Below are positions 1-12,700 of a DNA stretch of 64,000 nt, one piece after another (within the stretch, counting starts at the first letter, position 1; every line of letters starts with the position of its first letter). The translations under genes were made by a program, and so were the position numbers. This stretch comes from Piscicola geometra (Eukaryota > Annelida > Clitellata > Hirudinida > Piscicolidae). Where the stretch lies: positions 7,595,118 to 7,659,117 of the forward strand of contig OX030966.1 of assembly GCA_943735955.1 (NCBI GenBank), written 5' to 3'. The notes beneath the pieces were generated by a model that was given only the letters and a program-made list of their open reading frames with translations, was not told where the DNA came from and did no database searches.

Positions 1-121
1 AGAGTTAACTAGCGTGAGACATCGAGTTTCAATTTTTGTGAAACAAAAATAAGGCCGTATAAGAGACGATAAGATTGAAACAATTTTATTTTAACTGCTG
101 TCTGTATCAACCAACACCTTT
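1..121. repeat. Partial P module, left flank of array 1
   Basis: This is the right part of the roughly 206-bp module that precedes every 9-bp array. It holds an inverted repeat GTTTCA...TGAAAC (26-31 and 39-44), the 17-bp motif GACGATAAGATTGAAAC (65-81), and the lead-in ending CAACACCTTT just before the array. The same sequence recurs before the other ten arrays with few changes. The window starts inside the module, so the repeat field continues to the left. No gene is seen. Confidence 0.85.
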
Positions 122-1052
122 CAACGTCTTCATCGTCTTCACCGTCTTCATCGTCTTCATCGTCTTCATCGTCTTCACCGTCTTCACCGTCTTCATCGTC
201 TTCATCGTCTTCATCGTCTTCATCGTCTTCATCGTTTTCACCGTCTTCACCGTCTTCACCGTCTTCACCGTCTTCACCGTCTTCACCGTCTTCACCGTCT
301 TCACCGTCTTCATCGTCTTCATCGTCTTCATCGTCTTCATCGTCTTCATCGTCTTCACCGTCTTCATCGTCTTCATCGTCTTCATCGTCTTCACCGTCTT
401 CATCGTCTTCACCGTCTTCACCGTCTTCATCGTCTTCATCGTTCGTATTCACCGTCTTCATCGTCTTCATCGTTTTCACCGTCTTCATCGTCTTCACCGT
501 CTTCACCGTCTTCACCGTCTTCACCGTCTTCATCGTCTTCATCGTCTTCACTGTCTTCACCGTCTTCATCGTCTTCATCGTCTTCACGGTCTTCACCGTC
601 TTCATCGTCTTCCTCGTCTTCATCGTCTTCATCGTCTTCATCGTCTTCATCGTCTTCATCGTCTTCATCGTCTTCACCGTCTTCATCGTCTTCACTGTCT
701 TCACCGTCTTCACAGTCTTCACCGTCTTCATCGTTTTCACCGTCTTCACCGTCTTCACCGTTTTCACCGTCTTCATCGTCTTCACCGTCTTCATCGTCTT
801 CATCGTCTTCATCGTCTTCACCGTCTTCATCGTCTTCATCGTCTTCATCGTCTTCATCGTCTTCATTGTCTTCACCGTTTTCACCGTCTTCACCGTCTTC
901 ACCGTCTTCACCGTCTTCATCGTCTTCATCGTCTTCATCGTCTTCATCGTCTTCATCGTCTTCACCGTCTTCACCGTCTTCATCGTCTTCACCGTCTTCA
1001 TCGTCTTCATCGTCTTCATCGTCTTCATCGTCTTCATCGTCTTCATCGTCTT
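122..1052. repeat. 9-bp minisatellite array 1 (CGTCTTCAY)n
   Basis: This is an uninterrupted tandem array of CGTCTTCAT and CGTCTTCAC units. The length of 931 bp equals 103 nine-bp units plus one four-bp truncated unit (CGTT, 440-443), which is followed by the variant CGTATTCAC. Rare unit variants carry single changes, such as CTG or CAG for CCG. All three plus frames and two minus frames lack stops, so the long ORFs here are artefacts. It begins after P and ends at CTTGCAGCCATAC of module A. Confidence 0.95.
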
Positions 1053-1675
1053 GCAGCCATACTTCCCCCGGAATCCAAAATCTTTGGTTTCCCGGAGACT
1101 GCCCGCGGGGTCATATCTACCCTTTTTCCTTAACTAAGGGGGGTGAATAAAGCAAAAAAAATTTTAAACTCGATAAATAGACGATAAGATCGAAACGAGT
1201 TGTTAATACGCTAAGTGAGCGGTCATCGAGAGAGATAGGAGATGCAACGGCGGATGCCGTTGAAAAACATGAAAGTCTTAGGAAATTAAGAGTAAATTTA
1301 CAGATTATAATCGCGTTTCAATGGGACCCAAGCCGATTAAAGCATGTTTTCTCGCGCATTCGACCGGAGCGGCGAGGATCTCGGCCTAGCGTGGAATTTC
1401 ATTGCCAGTGAAAAATTTTTAAAAATGAAATTTAAAAAAAAAACGTTCGTTCAATCATGAGACAAATTTCAAAATAAGTTCATTTGACAAGAGTTGCCAT
1501 TTGAAACTTTATTATCTTGAGTTTCGAAGCATGCCTATACCTATAGAATATACAAGAGTTAACTAGCGTGAGACATCGAGTTTCAATTTTTGTGAAACAA
1601 AAATAAGGCCGTATAAGAGACGATAAGATTGAAACAATTTTATTTTAACTGCTGTCTGTATCAACCAACACCTTT
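1053..1675. repeat. Spacer 1 (modules A-C-P)
   Basis: A (1053-1296) starts at GCAGCCATACTTCCCCC. It contains the palindrome CCCGCGGG, a short hairpin CCTTA-AC-TAAGG, AATAAA with an A8 run, and the inverted repeat AACGGC-GGAT-GCCGTT. C (1297-1469) starts TTTACAGATTATAATCGCG and ends GAGACAAATTT. P (1470-1675) leads into array 2. Module C is also found beside every 18S fragment further right. A 73-codon ORF seen in the next spacers is broken here by an extra A in the A run near 1434-1443, so it is not a conserved gene. Confidence 0.85.
1146..1161 (+). other. AATAAA followed by an A8 run
   Basis: AATAAA (1146-1151) is followed after GC by eight A residues (1154-1161). It lies just right of the CCTTA-AC-TAAGG hairpin in module A. 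It recurs in most A modules, but the two copies before arrays 10 and 11 read AATGAA. It resembles a poly(A) signal with a tail on the plus strand. The two-base spacing is too short for a working cleavage signal, so a fossil A tail or a chance run is as likely. Confidence 0.3.
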
Positions 1676-2597
1676 CAACGTCTTCATCGTCTTCACCGTC
1701 TTCATCGTCTTCATCGTCTTCATCGTCTTCACCGTCTTCACCGTCTTCATCGTCTTCATCGTCTTCATCGTCTTCATCGTCTTCATCGTTTTCACCGTCT
1801 TCACCGTCTTCACCGTCTTCACCGTCTTCACCGTCTTCACCGTCTTCACCGTCTTCATCGTCTTCATCGTCTTCATCGTCTTCATCGTCTTCATCGTCTT
1901 CACCGTCTTCATCGTCTTCATCGTCTTCATCGTCTTCACCGTCTTCATCGTCTTCACCGTCTTCACCGTCTTCATCGTCTTCATCGTTCGTATTCACCGT
2001 CTTCATCGTCTTCATCGTTTTCACCGTCTTCATCGTCTTCACCGTCTTCACCGTCTTCACCGTCTTCACCGTCTTCATCGTCTTCATCGTCTTCACTGTC
2101 TTCACCGTCTTCATCGTCTTCATCGTCTTCACGGTCTTCACCGTCTTCATCGTCTTCCTCGTCTTCATCGTCTTCATCGTCTTCATCGTCTTCATCGTCT
2201 TCATCGTCTTCATCGTCTTCACCGTCTTCATCGTCTTCACTGTCTTCACCGTCTTCACAGTCTTCACCGTCTTCATCGTTTTCACCGTCTTCATCGTCTT
2301 CACCGTTTTCACCGTCTTCATCGTCTTCACCGTCTTCATCGTCTTCATCGTCTTCACCGTCTTCACCGTCTTCACCGCCTTCATCGTCTTCTTCGTCTTC
2401 ACTGTCTTCATCGTCTTCATCGTCTTCACCGTCTTCACCGTCTTCACCGTCTTCAACGTCTTCAACGTCTTCATCGTCTTCACCGTCTTCACCGTCTTCA
2501 CCGTCTTCACCGTCTTCACCGTCTTCACCGTCTTCATCGTCTTCACCGTCTTCATCGTCTTCATCGTCTTCATCGTCTTCATCGTCTTCATCGTCTT
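1676..2597. repeat. 9-bp minisatellite array 2
   Basis: The 922 bp equal 102 nine-bp units plus one four-bp CGTT unit. For about the first half, the order of T-type and C-type units matches array 1 almost exactly, so the two arrays are copies of one parent. They diverge toward the right, where this array has runs of CAACGTCTT units that array 1 lacks. No gene. Confidence 0.95.
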
Positions 2598-3219
2598 GCA
2601 GCCATACTTCCCCCGGAATCCAAAATCTTTGGTTTCCCGGAGACTGCCTGCGGGGTCATATCTACCCTTTTTCCTTAACTAAGGGGGGTGAATAAAGCAA
2701 AAAAAATTTTAATCTCGATAAATAGACGATAAGATCGAAACGAGTTGATAATACGCTAAGTGAGAGGTCATCGAGAGAGATAGGAGATGCAACGGCGGAT
2801 GCCGTTGAAAAACCTGAAAGTCTTAGGAAATTAAGAGTAAATTTACAGATTATAATCGCGTTTCAATGGGACCCAAGCCGATTAAAGCATGTTTTCTCGC
2901 GCATTCGACCGGAGCGGCGAGGATCTCGGCCTAGCGTGGAATTTCATTGCCAGTGAAAAATTTTTAAAAATGAAATTTAAAAAAAAACGTCCGTTCAATC
3001 ATGAGACAAATTTCAAAATAAGTTCATTTGACAAGAGTTGCCATTTGAAACTTTATTATCTTGAGTTTCGAAGCATGCCTATACCTATAGAATATACAAG
3101 AGTTAACTAGCGTGAGACATCGAGTTTCAATTTTTGTGAAACAAAAATAAGGCCGTATAAGAGACGATAAGATTGAAACAATTTTATTTTAACTGCTGTC
3201 TGTATCAACCAACACCTTT
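2598..3219. repeat. Spacer 2 (modules A-C-P)
   Basis: This 622-bp spacer has A at 2598-2841, C at 2842-3013 and P at 3014-3219. It is nearly identical to spacer 1. Differences include CTGCCTGCGGGG for CTGCCCGCGGGG in A and AACCTGAAAG for AACATGAAAG. A 73-codon plus-strand ORF (2889-3110) spans C and P. It has no recognisable domain and its reading frame is lost in spacer 1 and in the distal spacers. Confidence 0.85.
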
Positions 3220-4267
3220 CAACGTCTTCATCGTCTTCACCGTCTTCATCGTCTTCATCGTCTTCATCGTCTTCACCGTCTTCACCGTCTTCATCGTCTT
3301 CATCGTCTTCATCGTCTTCATCGTTTTCACCGTCTTCACCGTCTTCACCGTCTTCACCGTCTTCACCGTCTTCACCGTCTTCACCGTCTTCACCGTCTTC
3401 ATCGTCTTCATCGTCTTCATCGTCTTCATCGTCTTCATCGTCTTCACCGTCTTCATCGTCTTCATCGTCTTCATCGTCTTCACCGTCTTCATCGTCTTCA
3501 CCGTCTTCACCGTCTTCATCGTCTTCATCGTTCGTATTCACCGTCTTCATCGTCTTCATCGTTTTCACCGTCTTCATCGTCTTCACCGTCTTCACCGTCT
3601 TCACCGTCTTCATCGTCTTCATCGTCTTCACTGTCTTCACCGTCTTCATCGTCTTCATCGTCTTCACGGTCTTCACCGTCTTCATCGTCTTCCTCGTCTT
3701 CATCGTCTTCATCGTCTTCATCGTCTTCATCGTCTTCATCGTCTTCATCGTCTTCACCGTCTTCATCGTCTTCACTGTCTTCACCGTCTTCACAGTCTTC
3801 ACCGTCTTCATCGTTTTCACCGTCTTCACCGTCTTCACCGTTTTCACCGTCTTCATCGTCTTCACCGTCTTCATCGTCTTCATCGTCTTCACCGTCTTCA
3901 CCGTCTTCACCGCCTTCATCGTCTTCTTCGTCTTCACTGTCTTCATCGTCTTCATCGTCTTCACCGTCTTCACCGTCTTCACCGTCTTCAACGTCTTCAA
4001 CGTCTTCATCGTCTTCACTGTCTTCACCGTCTTCACAGTCTTCACCGTCTTCATCGTTTTCACCGTCTTCACCGTCTTCACCGTTTTCACCGTCTTCATC
4101 GTCTTTACCGTCTTCACCGTCTTCACCGTCTTCAACGTCATCAACGTCTTCATCGTCTTCACCGTCTTCACCGTCTTCACCGTCTTCACCGTCTTCACCG
4201 TCTTCACCGTCTTCATCGTCTTCATCGTCTTCATCGTCTTCATCGTCTTCATCGTCTTCATCGTCTT
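3220..4267. repeat. 9-bp minisatellite array 3
   Basis: The 1048 bp equal 116 nine-bp units plus one CGTT unit. The left half matches arrays 1 and 2 unit for unit apart from a few gains and losses. The right half carries extra units, including CAACGTCATCAACG and a CTTTACC variant. No gene. Confidence 0.95.
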
Positions 4268-4889
4268 GCAGCCATACTTCCCCCGGAATCCAAAATCTTT
4301 GGTTTCCCGGAGACTGCCCGCGGGGTCATATCTACCCTTTTTCCTTAACTAAGGGGGGTGAATAAAGCAAAAAAAAATTTAATCTCGATAAATAGACGAT
4401 AAGATCGAAACGAGTTGTTAATACGCTAAGTGAGCGGTCATCGAGAGAGATAGGAGATGCAACGGCGGATGCCGTTGAAAAACATGAAAGTCTTAGGAAA
4501 TTAAGAGTAAATTTACAGATTATAATCGCGTTTCAATGGGACCCAAGCCGATTAAAGCATGTTTTCTCGCGCATTCGACCGGAGCGGCGAGGATCTCGGC
4601 CTAGCGTGGAATTTCATTGCCAGTGAAAAATTTTTAAAAATGAAATTTAAAAAAAAACGTTCGTTCAATCATGAGACAAATTTCAAAATAAGTTCATTTG
4701 ACAAGAGTTGCCATTTGAAACTTTATTATCTTGAGTTTCGAAGCATGCCTATACCTATAGAATATACAAGAGTTAACTAGCGTGAGACATCGAGTTTCAA
4801 TTTTTGTGAAACAAAAATAAGGCCGTATAAGAGACGATAAGATTGAAACAATTTTATTTTAACTGCTGTCTGTATCAACCAACACCTTT
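4268..4889. repeat. Spacer 3 (modules A-C-P)
   Basis: This 622-bp spacer has A at 4268-4511, C at 4512-4683 and P at 4684-4889. Its length matches spacers 2, 4, 5 and 6. The A run after AATAAAGC is nine long. No gene; the 73-codon ORF at 4559-4780 is the spacer-encoded one described for spacer 2. Confidence 0.85.
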
Positions 4890-7506
4890 CAACGTCTTCA
4901 TCGTCTTCACCGTCTTCATCGTCTTCATCGTCTTCATCGTCTTCACCGTCTTCACCGTCTTCATCGTCTTCATCGTCTTCATCGTCTTCATCGTCTTCAT
5001 CGTTTTCACCGTCTTCACCGTCTTCACCGTCTTCACCGTCTTCACCGTCTTCACCGTCTTCACCGTCTTCACCGTCTTCATCGTCTTCATCGTCTTCATC
5101 GTCTTCATCGTCTTCATCGTCTTCACCGTCTTCATCGTCTTCATCGTCTTCATCGTCTTCACCGTCTTCATCGTCTTCACCGTCTTCACCGTCTTCATCG
5201 TCTTCATCGTTCGTATTCACCGTCTTCATCGTTTTCACCGTCTTCACCGTCTTCACCGTCTTCACCGTTTTCACCGTCTTCACCGTCTTCACCGTCTTCA
5301 CCGTCTTCATCGTCTTCATCGTCTTCATCGTCTTCATCGTCTTCATCGTCTTCACCGTCTTCATCGTCTTCATCGTCTTCATCGTCTTCACCGTCTTCAT
5401 CGTCTTCACCGTCTTCACCGTCTTCATCGTCTTCATCGTTCGTATTCACCGTCTTCATCGTCTTCATCGTTTTCACCGTCTTCATCGTCTTCACCGTCTT
5501 CACCGTCTTCACCGTCTTCACCGTCTTCATCGTCTTCATCGTCTTCACTGTCTTCACCGTCTTCATCGTCTTCATCGTCTTCACGGTCTTCACCGTCTTC
5601 ATCGTCTTCCTCGTCTTCATCGTCTTCATCGTCTTCATCGTCTTCATCGTCTTCATCGTCTTCATCGTCTTCACCGTCTTCATCGTCTTCACTGTCTTCA
5701 CCGTCTTCACAGTCTTCACCGTCTTCATCGTTTTCACCGTCTTCACCGTCTTCACCGTTTTCACCGTCTTCATCGTCTTCACCGTCTTCATCGTCTTCAT
5801 CGTCTTCACCGTCTTCACCGTCTTCACCGCCTTCATCGTCTTCTTCGTCTTCACTGTCTTCATCGTCTTCATCGTCTTCACCGTCTTCACCGTCTTCACC
5901 GTCTTCAACGTCTTCAACGTCTTCATCGTCTTCACCGTCTTCACCGTCTTCACCGTCTTCACCGTCTTCACCGTCTTCATCGTCTTCACCGTCTTCATCG
6001 TCTTCATCGTCTTCATCGTCTTCACCGTCTTCACCGTCTTCACCGTCTTCAACGTCTTCAACGTCTTCATCGTCTTCACTGTCTTCACCGTCTTCACAGT
6101 CTTCACCGTCTTCATCGTTTTCACCGTCTTCACCGTCTTCACCGTTTTCACCGTCTTCATCGTCTTCACCGTCTTCACCGTCTTCACCGTCTTCAACGTC
6201 ATCAACGTCTTCATCGTCTTCACCGTCTTCACCGTCTTCACCGTCTTCACCGTCTTCACCGTCTTCACCGTCTTCACCGTCTTCATCGTCTTCATCGTCT
6301 TCACCGTCTTCATCGTCTTCATCGTCTTCATCGTCTTCACCGTCTTCACCGTCTTCATCGTCTTCATCGTCTTCATCGTCTTCATCGTCTTCATCGTTTT
6401 CACCGTCTTCACCGTCTTCACCGTCTTCACCGTCTTCACCGTCTTCACCGTCTTCACCGTCTTCACCGTCTTCATCGTCTTCATCGTCTTCATCGTCTTC
6501 ATCGTCTTCATCGTCTTCACCGTCTTCATCGTCTTCATCGTCTTCATCGTCTTCACCGTCTTCATCGTCTTCACCGTCTTCACCGTCTTCATCGTCTTCA
6601 TCGTTCGTATTCACCGTCTTCATCGTCTTCATCGTTTTCACCGTCTTCATCGTTTTCACCGTCTTCACCGTCTTCACCGTCTTCACCGTCTTCACCGTCT
6701 TCACCGTCTTCACCGTCTTCACCGTCTTCATCGTCTTCATCGTCTTCATCGTCTTCATCGTCTTCATCGTCTTCACCGTCTTCATCGTCTTCATCGTCTT
6801 CATCGTCTTCACCGTCTTCATCGTCTTCACCGTCTTCACCGTCTTCATCGTCTTCATCGTTCGTATTCACCGTCTTCATCGTCTTCATCGTTTTCACCGT
6901 CTTCATCGTCTTCACCGTCTTCACCGTCTTCACCGTCTTCACCGTCTTCATCGTCTTCATCGTCTTCACTGTCTTCACCGTCTTCATCGTCTTCATCGTC
7001 TTCACGGTCTTCACCGTCTTCATCGTCTTCCTCGTCTTCATCGTCTTCATCGTCTTCATCGTCTTCATCGTCTTCATCGTCTTCATCGTCTTCACCGTCT
7101 TCATCGTCTTCACTGTCTTCACCGTCTTCACAGTCTTCACCGTCTTCATCGTTTTCACCGTCTTCACCGTCTTCACCGTTTTCACCGTCTTCATCGTCTT
7201 CACCGTCTTCATCGTCTTCATCGTCTTCACCGTCTTCACCGTCTTCACCGCCTTCATCGTCTTCTTCGTCTTCACTGTCTTCATCGTCTTCATCGTCTTC
7301 ACCGTCTTCACCGTCTTCACCGTCTTCAACGTCTTCAACGTCTTCATCGTCTTCACCGTCTTCACCGTCTTCACCGTCTTCACCGTCTTCACCGTCTTCA
7401 TCGTCTTCACCGTCTTCATCGTCTTCATCGTCTTCATCGTCTTCATCGTCTTCATCGTCTTCATCGTCTTCATCGTCTTCATCGTCTTCATCGTCTTCAT
7501 CGTCTT
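4890..7506. repeat. 9-bp minisatellite array 4 (expanded)
   Basis: The 2617 bp equal 289 nine-bp units plus four CGTT units (near 5208, 5437, 6602 and 6858). The left-end block, which occurs once in arrays 1-3 and 5, appears again internally before each later CGTT. This array therefore grew by copying its own left end. Each CGTT here is followed by CGTATTCAC. No gene. Confidence 0.95.
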
Positions 7507-8128
7507 GCAGCCATACTTCCCCCGGAATCCAAAATCTTTGGTTTCCCGGAGACTGCCCGCGGGGTCATATCTACCCTTTTTCCTTAACTAAGGGGGGTGA
7601 ATAAAGCAAAAAAATTTTTAATCTCGATAAATAGACGATAAGATCGAAACGAGTTGTTAATACGCTAAGTGAGCGGTCATCGAGAGAGATAGGAGATGCA
7701 ACGGCGGATGCCGTTGAAAAACATGAAAGTCTTAGGAAATTAAGAGTAAATTTACAGATTATAATCGCGTTTCAATGGGACCCAAGCCGATTAAAGCATG
7801 TTTTCTCGCGCATTCGACCGGAGCGGCGAGGATCTCGGCCTAGCGTGGAATTTCATTGCCAGTGAAAAATTTTTAAAAATGAAATTTAAAAAAAAACGTT
7901 CGTTCAATCATGAGACAAATTTCAAAATAAGTTCATTTGACAAGAGTTGCCATTTGAAACTTTATTATCTTGAGTTTCGAAGCATGCCTATACCTATAGA
8001 ATATACAAGAGTTAACTAGCGTGAGACATCGAGTTTCAATTTTTGTGAAACAAAAATAAGGCCGTATAAGAGACGATAAGATTGAAACAATTTTATTTTA
8101 ACTGCTGTCTGTATCAACCAACACCTTT
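7507..8128. repeat. Spacer 4 (modules A-C-P)
   Basis: This 622-bp spacer has A at 7507-7750, C at 7751-7922 and P at 7923-8128. It is almost identical to spacers 3 and 5, which points to recent duplication or exchange. No gene. Confidence 0.85.
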
Positions 8129-9113
8129 CAACGTCTTCATCGTCTTCACCGTCTTCATCGTCTTCATCGTCTTCATCGTCTTCACCGTCTTCACCGTCTT
8201 CATCGTCTTCATCGTCTTCATCGTCTTCATCGTCTTCATCGTTTTCACCGTCTTCACCGTCTTCACCGTCTTCACCGTCTTCACCGTCTTCACCGTCTTC
8301 ACCGTCTTCACCGTCTTCATCGTCTTCATCGTCTTCATCGTCTTCATCGTCTTCATCGTCTTCACCGTCTTCATCGTCTTCATCGTCTTCATCGTCTTCA
8401 CCGTCTTCATCGTCTTCACCGTCTTCACCGTCTTCATCGTCTTCATCGTTCGTATTCACCGTCTTCATCGTCTTCATCGTTTTCACCGTCTTCATCGTCT
8501 TCACCGTCTTCACCGTCTTCACCGTCTTCATCGTCTTCATCGTCTTCACTGTCTTCACCGTCTTCATCGTCTTCATCGTCTTCACGGTCTTCACCGTCTT
8601 CATCGTCTTCCTCGTCTTCATCGTCTTCATCGTCTTCATCGTCTTCATCGTCTTCATCGTCTTCACCGTCTTCATCGTCTTCACTGTCTTCACCGTCTTC
8701 ACAGTCTTCACCGTCTTCATCGTTTTCACCGTCTTCACCGTCTTCACCGTTTTCACCGTCTTCATCGTCTTCACCGTCTTCATCGTCTTCATCGTCTTCA
8801 CCGTCTTCACCGTCTTCACCGCCTTCATCGTCTTCTTCGTCTTCACTGTCTTCATCGTCTTCATCGTCTTCACCGTCTTCACCGTCTTCACCGTCTTCAA
8901 CGTCTTCAACGTCTTCATCGTCTTCACCGTCTTCACCGTCTTCACCGTCTTCACCGTCTTCACCGTCTTCACCGTCTTCAACGTCATCAACGTCTTCATC
9001 GTCTTCACCGTCTTCACCGTCTTCACCGTCTTCACCGTCTTCACCGTCTTCACCGTCTTCATCGTCTTCATCGTCTTCATCGTCTTCATCGTCTTCATCG
9101 TCTTCATCGTCTT
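8129..9113. repeat. 9-bp minisatellite array 5
   Basis: The 985 bp equal 109 nine-bp units plus one CGTT unit near 8447. Its pattern is closest to array 3: both share the CAACGTCATCAACG motif near the right end, but array 5 lacks several units that array 3 has. No gene. Confidence 0.95.
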
Positions 9114-9735
9114 GCAGCCATACTTCCCCCGGAATCCAAAATCTTTGGTTTCCCGGAGACTGCCCGCGGGGTCATATCTACCCTTTTTCCTTAACTAAGG
9201 GGGGTGAATAAAGCAAAAAAAAATTTAATCTCGATAAATAGACGATAAGATCGAAACGAGTTGTTAATACGCTAAGTGAGCGGTCATCGAGAGAGATAGG
9301 AGATGCAACGGCGGATGCCGTTGAAAAACATGAAAGTCTTAGGAAATTAAGAGTAAATTTACAGATTATAATCGCGTTTCAATGGGACCCAAGCCGATTA
9401 AAGCATGTTTTCTCGCGCATTCGACCGGAGCGGCGAGGATCTCGGCCTAGCGTGGAATTTCATTGCCAGTAAAAAATTTTTAAAAATGAAATTTAAAAAA
9501 AAACGTTCGTTCAATCATGAGACAAATTTCAAAATAAGTTCATTTGACAAGAGTTGCCATTTGAAACTTTATTATCTTGAGTTTCGAAGCATGCCTATAC
9601 CTATAGAATATACAAGAGTTAACTAGCGTGAGACATCGAGTTTCAATTTTTGTGAAACAAAAATAAGGCCGTATAAGAGACGATAAGATTGAAACAATTT
9701 TATTTTAACTGCTGTCTGTATCAACCAACACCTTT
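9114..9735. repeat. Spacer 5 (modules A-C-P)
   Basis: This 622-bp spacer has A at 9114-9357, C at 9358-9529 and P at 9530-9735. One visible difference is CCAGTAAAAAAT for CCAGTGAAAAAT in C. No gene. Confidence 0.85.
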
Positions 9736-12700
9736 CAACGTCTTCATCGTCTTCACCGTCTTCATCGTCTTCATCGTCTTCATCGTCTTCACCGTCTTCA
9801 CCGTCTTCATCGTCTTCATCGTCTTCATCGTCTTCATCGTCTTCATCGTTTTCACCGTCTTCACCGTCTTCACCGTCTTCACCGTCTTCACCGTCTTCAC
9901 CGTCTTCACCGTCTTCACCGTCTTCATCGTCTTCATCGTCTTCATCGTCTTCATCGTCTTCATCGTCTTCACCGTCTTCATCGTCTTCATCGTCTTCATC
10001 GTCTTCACCGTCTTCATCGTCTTCACCGTCTTCACCGTCTTCATCGTCTTCATCGTTCGTATTCACCGTCTTCATCGTCTTCATCGTTTTCACCGTCTTC
10101 ATCGTTTTCACCGTCTTCACCGTCTTCACCGTCTTCACCGTCTTCACCGTCTTCACCGTCTTCACCGTCTTCACCGTCTTCATCGTCTTCATCGTCTTCA
10201 TCGTCTTCATCGTCTTCATCGTCTTCACCGTCTTCATCGTCTTCATCGTCTTCATCGTCTTCACCGTCTTCATCGTCTTCACCGTCTTCACCGTCTTCAT
10301 CGTCTTCATCGTTCGTATTCACCGTCTTCATCGTCTTCATCGTTTTCACCGTCTTCATCGTCTTCACCGTCTTCACCGTCTTCACCGTCTTCACCGTCTT
10401 CATCGTCTTCATCGTCTTCACTGTCTTCACCGTCTTCATCGTCTTCATCGTCTTCACGGTCTTCACCGTCTTCATCGTCTTCCTCGTCTTCATCGTCTTC
10501 ATCGTCTTCATCGTCTTCATCGTCTTCATCGTCTTCATCGTTTTCACCGTCTTCACCGTCTTCACCGTTTTCACCGTCTTCATCGTCTTCACCGTCTTCA
10601 TCGTCTTCATCGTCTTCACCGTCTTCACCGTCTTCACCGCCTTCATCGTCTTCTTCGTCTTCACTGTCTTCATCGTCTTCATCGTCTTCATCGTCTTCAT
10701 CGTCTTCATCGTCTTCATCGTCTTCATCGTCTTCACCGTCTTCATCGTTTTCACCGTCTTCACCGTCTTCACCGTTTTCACCGTCTTCATCGTCTTCACC
10801 GTCTTCATCGTCTTCATCGTCTTCACCGTCTTCACCGTCTTCACCGCCTTCATCGTCTTCTTCGTCTTCACTGTCTTCATCGTCTTCATCGTCTTCACCG
10901 TCTTCACCGTCTTCACCGTCTTCAACGTCTTCAACGTCTTCATCGTCTTCACCGTCTTCACCGTCTTCACCGTCTTCACCGTCTTCACCGTCTTCACCGT
11001 CTTCAACGTCATCAACGTCTTCATCGTCTTCACCGTCTTCACCGTCTTCACCGTCTTCACCGTCTTCACCGTCTTCACCGTCTTCATCGTCTTCATCGTC
11101 TTCATCGTCTTCACCGTCTTCACCGTCTTCACCGTCTTCATCGTCTTCATCGTCTTCACCGTCTTCACCGTCTTCACCGTCTTCACCGTCTTCACCGTCT
11201 TCACCGTCTTCAACGTCTTCATCGTCTTCATCGTCTTCATCGTCTTCATCGTCTTCACTGTCTTCACCGTCTTCAACGTCTTCACCGTCTTCATCGTCTT
11301 CATCGTCTTCATCGTCTTCACCGTCTTCACCGTCTTCACCGTCTTCACCGTCTTCACCGTCTTCACCGTCTTCACCGTCTTCACCGTCTTCATCGTCTTC
11401 ATCGTCTTCATCGTCTTCACCGTCTTCACCGTCTTCACCGTCTTCATCGTCTTCATCGTCTTCACCGTCTTCACCGTCTTCACCGTCTTCACCGTCTTCA
11501 CCGTCTTCACCGTCTTCAACGTCTTCATCGTCTTCATCGTCTTCATCGTCTTCATCGTCTTCACTGTCTTCACCGTCTTCACCGTCTTCACCGTCTTCAT
11601 CGTCTTCATCGTCTTCATCGTCTTCACCGTCTTCACCGTCTTCACCGTCTTCAACGTCTTCATCGTCTTCATCGTCTTCCTCGTCTTCATCGTCTTCACC
11701 GTCTTCACCGTCTTCACCGTCTTCAACGTCTTCATCGTCTTCATCGTCTTCATCGTCTTCATCGTCTTCACTGTCTTCACCGTCTTCACCGTCTTCACCG
11801 TCTTCATCGTCTTCATCGTCTTCATCGTCTTCACCGTCTTCACCGTCTTCACCGTCTTCAACGTCTTCATCGTCTTCATCGTCTTCCTCGTCTTCATCGT
11901 CTTCATCGTCTTCATCGTCTTCATCGTCTTCACCGTCTTCATCGTCTTCACTGTCTTCATCGTCTTCATCGTCTTCACCGTCTTCACCGTCTTCACCGTC
12001 TTCACCGTCTTCAACGTCTTCAACGTCTTCATCGTCTTCACCGTCTTCACCGTCTTCACCGTCTTCACCGTCTTCACCGTCTTCAACGTCTTCAACGTCT
12101 TCATCATCTTCACCGTCTTCACCGTCTTCACCGTCTTCACCGTCTTCATCGTCTTCATCGTCTTCACCGTCTTCACCGTCTTCACCGTCTTCACCGTCTT
12201 CAACGTCTTCATCGTCATCATCGTCTTCATCGTCTTCATCGTCTTCACTGTCTTCACCGTCTTCACCGTCTTCACCGTCTTCATCGTCTTCACTGTCTTC
12301 ACCGTCTTCACCGTCTTCACCGTCTTCATCGTCTTCATCGTCTTCATCGTCTTCACCGTCTTCACCGTCTTCACCGTCTTCAACGTCTTCATCGTCTTCA
12401 TCGTCTTCATCGTCTTCATCGTCTTCATCGTCTTCATCGTCTTCATCGTCTTCATCGTCTTCATCGTCTTCATCGTCTTCACCGTCTTCACCGTCTTCAC
12501 CCTCTTCATCGTCTTCATCGTCTTCACCGTCTTCACCGTCTTCATCGTCTTCACCGTCTTCCACTTCTTCACCGTCTTCATCGTCTTCACCGTCTTCACC
12601 GTCTTCATTGTCTTCACCGTCTTCACCGTCTTCACCGTCTTCATCGTCTTCATCGTCTTCACCGTCTTCACCGTCTTCATCGTCTTCACCGTCTTCATCG

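Larger units (their letters stand above)
65..1196. repeat. 17-bp direct repeats flanking array 1 and its right flank
   Basis: GACGATAAGATTGAAAC at 65-81 recurs as GACGATAAGATCGAAAC at 1180-1196, one mismatch, same orientation. The pair brackets the end of P, the whole 9-bp array and the first part of A including AATAAA (1146-1151) and an A8 run (1154-1161). The arrangement recurs at the other arrays. It could be a decayed target-site duplication of an inserted A-tailed element, or a duplicated flank. The A run does not touch the right-hand repeat (about 18 bp lie between), which weakens the insertion reading. Confidence 0.5.

Noticed and set aside
122..1052. CRISPR-like array
   Set aside because: The units are contiguous 9-mers with no unique spacers, and the sequence is eukaryotic.
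1046..1058. 3' splice-site-like CTTGCAG at the end of each array
   Set aside because: A pyrimidine-rich repeat followed by CAG arises by chance here. No 5' splice site or exon is evident, and distal copies read TTGCAA.
2889..3110. 73-codon ORF conserved in five proximal spacers
   Set aside because: It is conserved only because the whole spacer is. Spacer 1 has a one-base frameshift, the distal spacers lose it, and the N-terminal half lies in module C, which elsewhere adjoins 18S.
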